From Paraspadella gotoi (lineage: Eukaryota > Chaetognatha), in NCBI GenBank assembly GCA_051294375.1, contig CM119266.1, forward strand, positions 5,188,564-5,252,563: a DNA stretch of 64,000 nucleotides, in the 5' to 3' direction. A model generated the notes under the pieces. The model worked only from the letters and a program-made list of their open reading frames with translations. It was not told the DNA's origin and did no database searches. Positions 33,305-44,478 of this stretch are shown one piece after another (positions within the stretch are counted from its first letter, which is position 1; each line of letters begins with the position of its first letter). The translations under genes were made by a program, and so were the position numbers.

Positions 33305-33990
33305 TAAATATTAAAAAGCTTCAGTGCAACAACCCAATGAACTAATTCAAAAAAGTTACATGACAAACGATTAGTAGTAAAAGGGAAAAAAAAATTTAAA
33401 AGAGCATTAGAAAGTTATAAAAGGTGTTCAATTTTGGCCCACCTTACTAGATATTAGGCCGCACAGGTTGAAACTAAGAAGTTCCTCAAATAAATAATGG
33501 TTAAGCGACTATTAATACATAAATGAAAATGAAAATAATTTTTAAAATTTTGCTTATAAGCTTTTTTTCTAGATTCTGATAGAGCTTTAAAAAGTTAGAG
33601 TAAAGTTATTAATGCAATTTTTAAATTTTTTTGTTTATTAATGAAAAATTAAAAAAACTAAATTCACCAATAATTATGATGATGATGATTTTTTTAAGAG
33701 TTTTTTTCTATTTTAACCCAATTTATTGCAAAATTTGAAAAAATTATAGACTAACTTTCTTTAACTTTTTAAGCTCTACAAGAACCCGTTCTTAAAAAAT
33801 CACATTTTAAATTTTTTTTTGTCCATTTGTTATATTTTAATATATTTAAAAGCTCAGTGCAACAATCCAATGAACTAATTCAAAAGTTACATTGAAAATC
33901 GATTTAGTAGTAGAAGGAAAAAAATTTTTTTGAAAGAACTAGAAGTTTATAAAAGTGTTCAATTTTGGCACCGCCTTACTAGATATAATC
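33305..33990 (+). repeat. Dispersed repeat family 3, two partial copies in tandem
   Basis: GCTTCAGTGCAACAACCC occurs at 33317 and a slightly changed copy at 33851. The middle carries (GAT)n and matches the copy in mucin intron 3 (20310-20815). Confidence 0.75.
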
Positions 33991-34114
33991 CAATGTGATT
34001 AAACAATGTATCGGAATAAATAATTTTATCATTTATATGTATTTTTAAGTATTTTAAGTATTTTTATTCAGTGAGTAAAATAACAACTTTTTTTATCGCT
34101 AATTTTTATCTCGG

Positions 34115-34115
34115 A

Positions 34116-34159
<44 letters not shown>

Positions 34160-34214
34160 TGCGATTGCAACGATCCTTATGCTCATTTTTCTGCTCTCTC
34201 TCTCTCTCTCTCTC

Positions 34215-34275
<61 letters not shown>

Positions 34276-35813
34276 TTGCAATTGCAACGATCCTTATGCT
34301 TTTAGGATTTTTTTAACTTGCATCATTTTTCTGCTTGCATCATTTTTTCAACTTGCATAATTTTTTTAAACTGCATCATTTTTTCACATAATTTATTAAA
34401 ACATTTATTAGTAATCATAAATAATAAAGATTCAAGTAATGTGACTTATGTTTTTTCCATTTAAACTCATTTCCACTGGCACAATTCCGCCAAACTTATA
34501 TCTAGCTTCTTCACACACTTTCCTACCCGCTCACAAAATTTTATCTCAAGTATTATGGGTAAAATAAGTAAAAAGATTCAAGTAAATGTGACTCATATTT
34601 TTTTCCATTTAACTCATTTCCACTCGTACGTTTCACGAAACTTTATCTCAAGCAATCGTTACACATTTTCTACCCACACAAAAAATTTTACTCATCAATC
34701 CATCCAATTATGATTAATTAGAGTACTTATTGGTTAAAATAAGTAAAATATTTAGTAAAATGCGACTTATGTTTTTTCCACTTAAACTCATTTCCACTCA
34801 CCGATTCCGTCGAAACTTATATCCAGCTTTATCACAAACTTTCCTATCCCACACAAAAATTTCATTCTAATCAACCAGCCAATCACGATTATTGGAGCAT
34901 TTTGCTAAGGTGGGACGGATGGACGGATTGATTGACTGATTAATTAATTATTGATTAATTAATTAAACTAAATTGAGTAAGATTAACTGCATTATATATA
35001 TGTTGATTATTAATATATCCTGCATTATACATCAAGATTAGTAAAGGAAAAAAATCATAATCAATTAGTACTGTAACAGGTTTTTGCGTTTTTTTTTTCA
35101 TTTTAAACTCATTTCCACCTTTAAAAAGATTCCATCTGAAACTTGGTTTCCTGTTCAATCACACACTTTCTACTTACACACAAAATTCAATTCGATTTAT
35201 CTTATCCAATTTTTAATAAACATAATAATTATGAGTAAATTTAAGTAAAAATCTTCAAGTAAATATGACTTTTGTTTTCCATCTTAACTCATTCCACTCG
35301 CACGATTCCATCGAAACTTTATATCCAGCTCAATCACCACTTTCCTACCATCATACAAAATTTCCAAGTCAATTGCCCTATGCCACTGCATGAGCCAATT
35401 GGCCGTTCAAATAGTGAAATTATTTTTTTGTTTTTTCCATTTAAACCCATTTCCACTCGCACGATTCCCTCGAAACTTCATATCCATCTCAATCACACAG
35501 TTTCCTACCCACACACAAAATTTCATACAATCCATCCATCCAGTCACGAGTAATTGAGTTTTTGCTAAGGTGGGACGGACGGACGACGGACGGAGGACGG
35601 ACGGAGGACGGACGACGGACGGACGGACGACGGGACGGACGGACGACGGACGACGGACGGACAGACGGACGGACATCATTTTTTTTGCATAATTTATCAT
35701 AATTCGATGTTCTGACATGATATAAGTGTGTGCCTGAACAATATTGAGGGGGCGGACCGACGGACCGACAAAGTGAGTTATAGAGTCGGGATCTGCTGAT
35801 AAGCAGATCCGAC
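34115..35813 (+). mobile_element. Long hairpin-element copy (about 1.7 kb)
   Basis: Order seen: (CT)n arrays, GCAACGATCCTTATGC, AACTTGCATCATTTTT units, four or five diverged copies of a 150-170-bp block beginning TTTTTTCCATTTAAACTCAT, then (GGAC)n, TGCATAATTTATCATAATTC, GGGGGCGGACCGACGGACCG, and the hairpin GTCGGGATCTGC/GCAGATCCGAC at 35785-35813 followed by TAAAA. No coding part, so non-autonomous. The 3' hairpin followed by CTAA, the lack of long inverted termini and the internal tandem core resemble Helentron-related non-autonomous elements (inference). Confidence 0.8.
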
Positions 35814-35929
35814 TAAAAGGAAAAAAGGTTTATACTATAGCATGCTTTTTTTGCCTAAGCAGTACTATATCTAAAATACGTGACAGATCTTACAAATAAT
35901 TTAATCTCTAAAAGTTGGTCTTACCATGA

Positions 35930-35970
35930 ACAAGTTGAGCAAACAATGTCGGATCTGCCTACAATAATTA
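35930..35970. repeat. GAGCAAACAATGTCGGATCT motif
   Basis: The word GAGCAAACAATGTCGGATCTGCCTAC also occurs near 32805, and as three tandem, slightly changed copies at 52751-52850 and 57790-57885. It shares GTCGGATCTGC with the hairpin and may be the other end of the same element. Confidence 0.6.
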
Positions 35971-36004
35971 AGCGGTAATCTGCTAATCAGATGATAAATT
36001 CACA

Positions 36005-36500
36005 ATATATTTTTTATATTTTTTTTAACTCGCATCATTTTTTTAACTCGCATCATTTTTCAACTTGCATAATTTTTTCCACACATAATTTTTCAACTCA
36101 TCATTTTTAAAATTACATCATTTTTACAAATTTGCATCATTTTTTTAACTCACATCATTTTTTCCATGCACATAATTTTTTCAACTCATCATTTTTACAA
36201 TTTGCATCATTTTTTTAACTTGCATCATTTTTCAACTTGCATAATTTCTTTCAACTTGCATAAATTTTTCCATTTGCATATTTTTTACTTGCATAATTTT
36301 TTAACTGCATAATTTTTTTCAACTTGCATAATTTTCAACTTGCATAATTTTTTTCAACTTGCATAATTTTTTCAACTTGCATAATTTTTTCAACTTGCAT
36401 AATTTTTTCAACTTGCATAATTTTTTTAACTTGCATAATTTTTCAACTTGCATAATTTTTTAAACTGCATATTTTTTTAATTGTATCATTTTTTCAAATT
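36005..36500. repeat. 18-bp minisatellite AACTTGCATAATTTTTTC
   Basis: More than 20 units of 16-20 bp with variation in T-run length and one or two positions. Complementary to the array at 39480-40200. Confidence 0.95.
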
Positions 36501-36517
36501 ATTAATTAATTAATTAA

Positions 36518-36738
36518 TATTGATGCGATGATAACCAAATATTGATCGATGATAACCAAATAGTGATGGCATGATAACCAAAGGATTGATGCGATGATAA
36601 CCAAATGATGGATGCGATGATAATCATTCATTGATGCGATGATATCTTGTGTATTCATTGATCGGATGATAATCATTCATTGATGCGATGATAGTCATTC
36701 ATTGATGCGATGATAGTCATTCATTGACGCGATGAGTT
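36518..36738. repeat. 20-23-bp minisatellite TTGATGCGATGATAACCAAA
   Basis: About ten units; the second half changes to GATGATAATCATTCA. A reverse-complement relative lies at 62150-62290. Confidence 0.9.
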
Positions 36739-36744
36739 AATTAG

Positions 36745-36958
36745 AGAGAGAGAAAAAGAGAGAGAGAGAGAGAGAGAGAGAAGATATAGAGAGAATAATA
36801 AATATTAATAAAAGTTTTTAGAAGGAAAAAAATAAAAATCCACAAAAATCTCGGAAATAAATTTGGATTTTGTATTAAGAAAAAGTGGCCGTGATAAAAA
36901 TAAATTGTTTTATTAGAGTGTGATTAAGCATCAATTAACTTTCTATTTTTTTTCAATT

Positions 36959-37021
<63 letters not shown>

Positions 37022-37035
37022 AGCGAGACAGATAG

Positions 37036-37098
<63 letters not shown>

Positions 37099-37172
37099 AG
37101 AGAGGCCGGAACTCGTTTACTCGTCGCCTTGTGACGGTGGTGAAAAAAAAAGTGAATAATTTTTTTTTTTTG

Positions 37173-37215
<43 letters not shown>
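36745..37215. repeat. (GA)n arrays
   Basis: Main arrays at 36745-36780, 36960-37100 and 37180-37215. They flank short unique pieces with GGAACTCG and GCCTTGTGACGG. Confidence 0.9.
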
Positions 37216-37224
<9 letters not shown>

Positions 37225-37249
37225 AAACGGAGGAACGGAGGGAGAGAGA

Positions 37250-37460
37250 GCCTGAACTCGTTTTTAAACGATTCAGAAAAGGCAGCGCCTGATCAAATAT
37301 ATATTTTTTTAGAAAGAAAAAAATAATCAGAATTTTTCAAAAACGAACGATCACGCAAGAGATCGTAAAGAAAGAGACAGACGCACACAGAGAGAGACAG
37401 ACAGAGACTGAGAGAGACTGAACTCGTTTTTAAACGATTCAGAAAAGGCAGCGCCTGAAA
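37250..37460. repeat. Two copies of a 40-bp unit, TGAACTCGTTTTTAAACG...
   Basis: Copies at about 37252-37291 and 37418-37457, each followed by an ATATAT stretch. The unit holds the palindrome CGTTTTTAAACG and GGCAGCGCC. Confidence 0.85.
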
Positions 37461-37559
37461 AAAATATATATATAATTAAAAAATAAATAAAAGAAAGACA
37501 AAATAGGTTACAATGGTTTACAACTGAATTTTTCCAATCATAGGTTGTTAACGTTTTTT

Positions 37560-38898
37560 TATTTTTATTTGTATTAAATTCAAGTAAATGTGACCATATT
37601 TTTTTTATTTAAACTCATTTCCACTTACACTTTCCTACCCACACACAAAATTTTACGTCAAATATCCACCAATTATGATTAATTGAGTATTTAGTAAATA
37701 GAACTCATACGCACGATCCATCGAATTGTAATCCTGTTGAGTCATTAACTCCATTCTACTGATTGACATCGTTGTGCCTGGATCGGTTGTTATCCTGATT
37801 TAACATTCTTGTTAGAATTCACCTTAATAAATAACACATGATATCACTTCAACAGCAATTAAATTTTTGACACAACATCTATATATAATTATACATATGA
37901 AACTAAACAATTTAATCTACAGTTTAGGTTGTTAACTTTCATTTGGCTTTGTAAAATGGTTCCAAATAAGTTGAATCATAGATGGAAATAACAACTTAAG
38001 TCAGCTGATTCTTTGTATATTGGAATGATCTTTTGTTTCATAAACAAAAGGCAAAACAAATAACGTGTGAAATTTATATAGTAACTATGGAAATAATATA
38101 CTAACTACAGAAGTGGCGAATTAGTGAGTCGCAAACGTGGCTGTCTCATCACGGTTCGAATCTACACACTCGCACGATTCCATCGAAACTTATATCCAGC
38201 TTCATCTCCCACTGTCCTACCCACACACAAATTTCATTCCAATCCAACAGCCAATCACGAGTTATTGGAGCTTTTGCTAAGTGGACGAAGACGGATTGAT
38301 TGACTAATTAATTAATTATTGATTAATTAATTGACTAATGATTAATTAACTGATTAATTATTTGATTTATTAATACATCCTTCATTTACATTTAATATAA
38401 AAGGAAAAAGAAGCATAATCAATTAGTGAAACAGGTTTTTTGTTTTTTTCCATTTAAACTCATTTCCACTCTAACGATTCCATCGAAACTTGATTTCCAG
38501 TCAATCACACACATTTCTACCAAAATACAAAATTTCAAGTCAATCGCCCCATCCACTCTTGAGTAATTGGTGTTCAAATAGTGTCATTAATTTTTATTTT
38601 TTTCCATTTAAATTCATTTCCACTTGCACGATTCCATCGAAACTTCATATACAGCTCATTCACACACTTCCCTACCCACACACAAAATTTCATTCCAATC
38701 CATCCATCCAATCACGAGTAATTGGTGTTTTTTGCTTAGGTGGGACGGACGGACGGACGGACGGACGGACATCGTTTTTTTGGCATAATTTATCATAATT
38801 CGATGTTCTGACATGATATAAGTGACTGCCCGACAATATTGAGGGGGCGGACCGACGGACCGACAAAGAGTCGGATCTGCTGATAAGCAGCTTCCGAC
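37560..38898 (+). mobile_element. Hairpin-element copy with terminal hairpin
   Basis: Carries the ACTCATTTCCACT blocks, short (GGAC)n at 38744-38770, GGGGGCGGACCGACGGACCG and the terminal hairpin at 38870-38898. Interrupted around 37700-38150 by unrelated AT-rich sequence. Confidence 0.75.
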
Positions 38899-39011
38899 TA
38901 AAAATTGAAATGATGAATGGTTGTACTAAACTCGTTTCTCAAATCATTATTTTATTCGTTTTGAGCTTTTTTTATATTTTTTAATAAGTTTTCTTATTAT
39001 TTATTTAGAAT

Positions 39012-39099
39012 ATGAAAAGGATGGGATTCAACTTTTCATACCTTTGCTTGACTCTTTTGGCTTTCATCGGCTACCAACTCGTCAGCGCCGATGCAAAAG
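39012..39099 (+). CDS. Orphan signal-peptide exon
   Basis: ATG, then KRMGFNFSYLCLTLLAFIGY, QLVSADAK, then donor GTAAGT in phase 1. A textbook signal peptide: basic start, hydrophobic core LCLTLLAFI, likely cleavage after VSA. The donor and the following bases (GTAAGTCACATTTACTTGAA) belong to the hairpin-element consensus, so the intron starts inside a repeat. In phase it could join the exon at 50076 in a frame that soon stops; no secure partner was found. Either the first exon of a small secreted protein gene disrupted by repeats, or a captured exon. Confidence 0.5.
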
Positions 39100-39104
39100 G
39101 TAAG

Positions 39105-39425
39105 TCACATTTACTTGAATATTTTTACTAATTTTAACCCATAATTATACTAATTAACAATAATTGGAAGATAGATTGAAATGAAATTTTCGGTAGAATC
39201 GTCTGGGTGTAAATGAGTTTAAATGGAAAAAATATAAGTCACATTTACTTGAATCTTTTTTACTAATTTTAACCCATAATTACTCAAATTATTCATTATT
39301 GGATGGATAGAATGAGATAAAATTTTGTGTGTGGGTAGAAAAGTGTGACTGAGCATAATATAAAGTTTTAATGGAATCAAGGAGTGGAAATGAGTTCGCT
39401 TAAAAAAAACCAAAGTCAAGTTGAC
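39105..39425 (-). mobile_element. Hairpin-element fragment, opposite orientation
   Basis: Two tandem copies of the 150-bp block (AAATGAGTTTAAATGGAAAA), without hairpin or (GGAC)n. With the copy ending at 38898 it forms an inverted pair around the signal-peptide exon. Confidence 0.75.
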
Positions 39426-39479
39426 TTGAAATTTTATTATTTATGCTTTCTCATGAATGTTTTAATTAAATTTAAAAAA

Positions 39480-40200
39480 AGATGCAAGTTGAAAAAATGA
39501 TGCAACTTTAAAAAATTATGCAAATTAAAACAATTATGCAAATGAAAAAATTATGCAAATTGGAAAAATTATGCTATTTGAAAAATGCTGCAAGTTGAAA
39601 AATGACGCAAGTTGAAAAAATGATGCAAGTTTAAAAAATGATTCAAGTTGAAAAAATGATGCAAGTTAAAAAAATGATGCAAGTTAAAAAAATAATGCAA
39701 GTTGAAAAAATGATGCTAGTTGAAAAAATGATGCCAGTTGAAAAAATGATGCGAGTTGAAAAAATGGTGCGAGTTGAAAAAATGGTGCAAGTGGAAAAAA
39801 TGGTGCAAGTTGAAAAAATGGTGCCAGTTGAAAAATTGGTGCCAGTTGAAAAATGGGTGCAGTTGAAAAATGATGCAAGTTGAAAAAATGATGCTAGTTT
39901 GAAAAAATGATGCCAGTTAAAAAGAATGATGCGAGTTGAAAAAATGGTGCGAGTTGAAAAAATGGTGCGAGTTGAAAAAATGGTGTAAGTTGAAAAAATA
40001 GTGCCAGTTGAAAAAAAGGTGCCAGTTGAAAAAATGGTGCCAGTTGAAAAAATGTGCGAATTGAAAAAATGATGCAAGTTTAAGAAATGATGCAAGTGAA
40101 AAAATGATGCAAGTGGAAAAATGGTGCAAGTTAAAAAAAAGTGCAAGTTGAAAAAATAATGCCTGTTGAAGAAATGATAAAAGTTTAAAAAATAATAATA
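39480..40200. repeat. 18-bp minisatellite ATGATGCAAGTTGAAAAA
   Basis: About 40 units with ordered variants (ATGGTGCGAGTTG, ATGGTGCCAGTTG). The 18-bp period is divisible by three, which explains the long open frames on both strands (FFNWHH- and VEKMM-type repeats). Confidence 0.95.
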
Positions 40201-40511
40201 ATTTAAAATATTATTTGTTTGTACCATAGTAACAGTATGCAAGCGATTTACATGTATATGCGTACATTGTGTCGCCATTGATTTGGTATGGTACGATCTG
40301 TTATGATCACAAATTGAGAGAATTATAGTCATTTATCATCTGATTATTTGCTCAAACTTGTTTTTATTTAATTCTATTGAGTAATTTTAATTAAGTAAAG
40401 GTTAGATTAAAATGAGAACAGTTCTTTCTTTATTATCTTTGTAATTTATATTTTATTGATATATTGTAGTCGGGCGTAGCAAAGTTCACCCCGCCTTTAA
40501 GCATGACACCT

Positions 40512-40675
40512 TCAGTCGTAACCCGATGGCTCATTGAGTAAAGCCATCAGCTCATGACCACTAGGTACCGGGTTCAATCCCAACCTTGTACCTACCCTAC
40601 GGAAAGTGTGAGGACGGCCGTAAGAATCCTTGGGGGAGTGGAAAACACTCAAGCCTGGTTCCAATCCCAGGGCCC
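40512..40675 (+). mobile_element. tRNA-derived SINE, family 2
   Basis: Box A-like TGGCTCATTGAG at 40527-40538 and box B GGTTCAATCCC at 40571-40581, spaced as in tRNA genes. A shared body follows (CCTTGGGGGAGTGGAAAAC, CAAGCCTGGTTCCAA). Body-only copies lie on the minus strand at 50476-50575 and 54486-54575. It ends directly against the gypsy integrase fragment. Confidence 0.75.
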
Positions 40676-42160
40676 GTTTTGTCCTTTTGTCCCAAAATCT
40701 TGGAGGCAAAATGTGTTCGACGCGGCCATCCCGCAGTCGCAAGGACGCGAGAAACCATACCGGAAAACTTCGTCTGGCCCTCAATGCGGACTGACGTCAC
40801 CAAGTGGGCGCGGACGTGCATTCCCTGCCAACGCGCCAAGGTGACGCGCCACGTCATCCCAGAGATCGGTGAATTTACGGTCCCGCCAAGACGTTTTCAA
40901 CACGTCCACGTAGATATCGTCCACATGCCTGCTTCAAATGGTTTCCCGTATCTCTTGACCACGGTGGACCGCTTTTTGAGATGGCCGACAGCCATCCCGA
41001 TCGAGGATATTTCTGCAGCAACAGTCGCAGACGCCTTCACTCAGGGATGGATCGCGACATACGGGATCCCCGCTGAGATCACAACCGACAGAGGGTCCCA
41101 ATTTTCCTCAACCATCTGGAAACAGTTGGGAAAGATTTGGGGTTGCCAACTTCACCTAACTTCAGCGTATCACCTGGAAGCCAATGGCTTAGTAGAGAGG
41201 TTCCATCGCCGCCTTAAAGAATCGCTAATCACGCTCGGCGCCGATGACCCCATCAATTGGTATTGGAGGCTCCCCACTACACTACTCGCGATACGGACGA
41301 CCGTCAAACCCGACATTGGGGCATCACCGGCCCAAATGGTATACGGCGACGGCCTCACAATCCCCGGCGCCGTCCTCGGCCCTTGCGTCAACGCCGAGGA
41401 TGAGAGGGAAGCCCAATGCCGCCTCCACGACGAGCTGCGACTCGAGGTGGAGCGACTACAACCGATCCCTACAAGTAGCCATCGCCAACCGCGAGTCCAC
41501 CTGCCTGACAATCTCGCTACGACGTCGTATGTATTCATCCGCAGAGGAGGCGTCAATCCTCCATTCACGGCGCCGTACGAGGGCCCCTTTAAGGTTGTAG
41601 CAAGAGACAACCTGAACTTCAAGGTGAAAATACCTGGAAGGGGTCAAGAAACCTTCTCCATAGCCCGCAAACGTTTGGAACGAGGCTACAGGAGACGACA
41701 CTCCTCCTGCTCGTGACGCGACACTCCCTCGGCCACGCCCAGGTCGACGCCCACGCGCGCCGACCGCCTTGGTCGACGATCTAAACTCGCGCAAAATCTC
41801 GACCTCAAACATCAAGAACCGAGGAAGAAAACAATCTCGATGACGACGACGCCTCCATCCGGTCAGGCGACGCGCCATCCTCCCCACCACTCCCAGCTCA
41901 ACGCCCAAGCCCGCGCCACCCACCACCGTCTTCGATCCAAACTCGCTCGAAAACCCGCCTCCAAGCATTAAGGGATGAGGAGGAGAGCAACCTCGACGAC
42001 GACGCCACCCCGCGGCCAAGCGTCAACGCCACAAGATGCCCTGACTACAATGCTGTACAAAAATATCTCCTCAAGCAAAACTCTGACTTGGAGCCCAATC
42101 GTGAAAGTAATATTTACTTACATTCCTCTTCACCTTCCGTATCATCGTCTGGGGGGGGAT
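40676..42160 (+). pseudogene. Ty3/gypsy retrotransposon integrase fragment, 5'-truncated
   Basis: Retroelement integrase, which inserts element DNA into the host. It starts in one frame with FVPKSWRQNVFDA, then changes frame near 40728, where part of the zinc-binding HHCC module including the first His is missing. It is then open to a stop at 41714-41716. Zinc-finger cysteines: CIPCQ. Core catalytic triad visible as HVDIVHM (Asp), TTDRGSQF (Asp) and NGLVERFHR (Glu). The C-terminal part, GPFKVVARD, resembles the usual small barrel after the core. Protease, reverse transcriptase and RNase H are absent. Higher GC than the surroundings. The polypurine run at 42149-42159 precedes a possible LTR start. 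Confidence 0.9.
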
Positions 42161-42600
42161 GTAGACTGGATCACCTGACCTTTTCATCGTTCTCTAATTA
42201 ACCTAAATAATTAACTTTACAATTTATCAATAACAAAGAAAAGATTCATTGCCAGGATTCAATCCCATAAATTTCTCACCAATGTCAAGGCATTTTCTGA
42301 CAGTGCCACCTATGCACTTTACATATAGATATTCCAATTTAGTAAATATATTTAGTAGTGTGTTAATTCAACTATTATAAACAAATGAACATGGCAACCA
42401 TAAGCCTATAGGTTGCACAAGTTATTCTAATTTACTTTCTCATTGTTAATTGATTTTTGTAGCTCCTTCATAAAGGATTGGACTGTCAACTGGATTCCAT
42501 TAAGTTTATTAATGTATATTAATGTTTCATTTTACTATTGTTTTGGCATATAGATATTATTTTATGCTGCTGCAAAGCAACTTAATATCTATATGCTTTG
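42160..42600 (+). mobile_element. Possible 3' LTR of the gypsy element
   Basis: TGTAGACTGG directly follows the tract CTGGGGGGGGA, the usual polypurine-tract/LTR junction. The right end is not determined; a second LTR for comparison is not in the window. Confidence 0.4.
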
Positions 42601-42618
42601 ATTATTTTATTAAGGCCC

Positions 42619-42850
42619 TTATGGTGGACTAATATCCACCAACCGTTCATCAGCGGCCGCGCGCCATGGTGCTCGAGGCAAGTCATTCGCCTCCCAACCC
42701 AAAGGTCCGGGGTTCTCGCCCGGTGGTCGCTATCAGTTAAGAGGGACGGGGGCGCTTAAACCCGCCTGTTACAACCTGATCGAAAGCCAGCGACTGCTTA
42801 CATTAAACGGTTATGTCACTAACACATAACAATAATTACTGTCTCTTCAC
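42619..42850 (+). mobile_element. tRNA-derived SINE, family 1, second copy
   Basis: Starts TATGGTGGACTAATATCCAC, then ACCGTTCATCAGCGG, CCTCCCAACCCAAAGGTC, GGGGTTCTCGCCC (changed box B), AGAGGGACGGGGGCGC and a tail through CTGTCTCTTCAC. Same order as the copy at 15235-15472. Confidence 0.75.
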
Positions 42851-43385
42851 CCTTTTATTAAATAACCAAGCAAAAAAGTTGGTTAAGCAACTTTTACCAA
42901 GCAATACGAACTTTACTAAGAATAAAAAAGCGTGGCAACGATTTTCCATCACACTATAATTGTTGTTTCTTTATTGATTATAATGTATCTATTTTTTACT
43001 TTGATCTCATTTGTATTTTTATCAGAATGTCGCCCATTTTCTTGCCAATGCGAGGACGTGTAAATCACTCATCATGAGGCCCAATATGTAATCGAAAATA
43101 TCTTAAAAAAGAATCTGATAACCTTGGATCAGGTTATTCAAGATTACCTTTTTTAAATGAGGTAAGATAACAATAAGAAGGATTACTGCCACGTGGGATG
43201 CCCTGTTAATGATGATCTTATAAGTACTATGTTTTCCTTTCTTCCTCGTCTATTGGCTAAGTAGGTTAAATTACACTGATGAGAAACTCAATAACGGTAA
43301 TTCAAAATCATTTTACTTACCCCCTGAAATTTTTTCTCCCAATTTTCCCAATTTTTTTTTTTTAATTTTAGTCGGATCTGCTTTC
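42813..43385 (+). repeat. 570-bp duplicated segment, copy 1 (copy 2 at 48558-49141)
   Basis: Near-identical from ATGTCACTAACACATAAC to TTAGTCGGATCTGCT, with many single-base indels, mainly in homopolymers. The SINE tail opens it and the hairpin-element end closes it. Confidence 0.9.
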
Positions 43386-44130
43386 ACAATTCGATTAACA
43401 CTTGCGTGGGTGGAATCGTCCGTAGTGGAAATGAGTTTTTAAAAAAAATTGAAAAAAATAAAAAAATTATTTCACTATTTTTAACACCATATTACTCAGA
43501 GTGGATGGGGCGATTGACTTGAAATTTTGTATTTTTGGTAGAAAGGTTATTGAAGCTGGAAATCAAGGTTCGATGGAATCGTTTGAGTGGAAATAGTTTT
43601 AAATGGAAAAAAACAAAAAAACCTGTTTCACTAATTGATTATGCTTCTTTTTCCTTTATATTAAATGTAAATGAGGATGTATTAATAAATAAATAATTAA
43701 TCAGTTAATTAATCAATTAGTCAATTAATTAATCAATAATTAATTAATAGTCAATCATCCGTCCTTCGTCCCATCTTAGCAAAAAGCTCCATAAACTCGT
43801 GATTGGCTGGTTGGATTGGAATGAAATTTGTGTGTGGGTAGGACAGTGTGAGATGAAAGCTGGATATAAAGTTTCGATGGGAACTCGTGATGAGGGAAAA
43901 GAGTTTAAAGGGAAAAACATAAGTGCGAATTCTACAAATATTTTTACTTATTTTAACGCAATAACAGTACTCATTTAATCATAATTGAAGATGATATGTT
44001 GAGTTGAATTTTTTGTGTGGGAGAAAAGTGTTGAAGATGGCTTGATATAAAGTTTCGGTGGAAACGTAACGAGTGGAAATGAGTTTAAATGAAAAAAATA
44101 TAGGTCACATTTACTTGCAAATTTTAATAC
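43376..44130 (-). mobile_element. Hairpin-element copy, hairpin damaged
   Basis: Begins AGTCGGATCTGC but lacks the second hairpin arm and (GGAC)n; four diverged copies of the ACTCATTTCCACT block follow on the minus strand. Confidence 0.75.
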
Positions 44131-44226
44131 AAATAAAAATAAAATCGTTAACAAATTAAAAAATTGGAAAAATTTCCAAATTGTTAAACCATGTGTAACA
44201 TTTTTTGCTTTTTTTTATTTATTTTT

Positions 44227-44478
44227 AGTCGATCTGCATTTATCAGGCAAGATCCCTACTCTATAATTCACTTGTCGGGTCCGTCGAGGTCCGCCCCCTC
44301 AATATTTGTCGGGCACACACTTATATCATGTCAGAACACGAATTATATAAATTATTGCAAAAAAAAAAAACGAATGTCCGTCCGTCGTCCGTCCGTCCGT
44401 CCCACCTTAGCAAAAAAATTCCAATTACCGTGATGGATGATGGTTTGGTCATGAATTTTGTGTGAGGTAGAAACTGGT
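44227..44478 (-). mobile_element. Hairpin-element copy interrupted by the telomere-like palindrome
   Basis: Degenerate hairpin at 44227-44258, (GTCC)n near 44376-44400, then the conserved block until TAGAAACTGG, where the palindrome begins. Confidence 0.8.

Noticed and set aside
36005-36500. CRISPR-like regular repeats
   Set aside because: Units abut without unique spacers and vary in length; this is a eukaryotic minisatellite.
39643-40332. 229-codon minus-strand frame of Phe/His/Asn repeats
   Set aside because: Produced by the 18-bp minisatellite, whose period is a multiple of three.
40521-40592. Functional tRNA gene
   Set aside because: Boxes A and B fit, but arms do not pair well and the sequence continues into a SINE body found elsewhere.
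41456-42019. 187-codon minus-strand frame beside the integrase
   Set aside because: GC-rich antisense shadow of the gypsy 3' region; no domain recognised.
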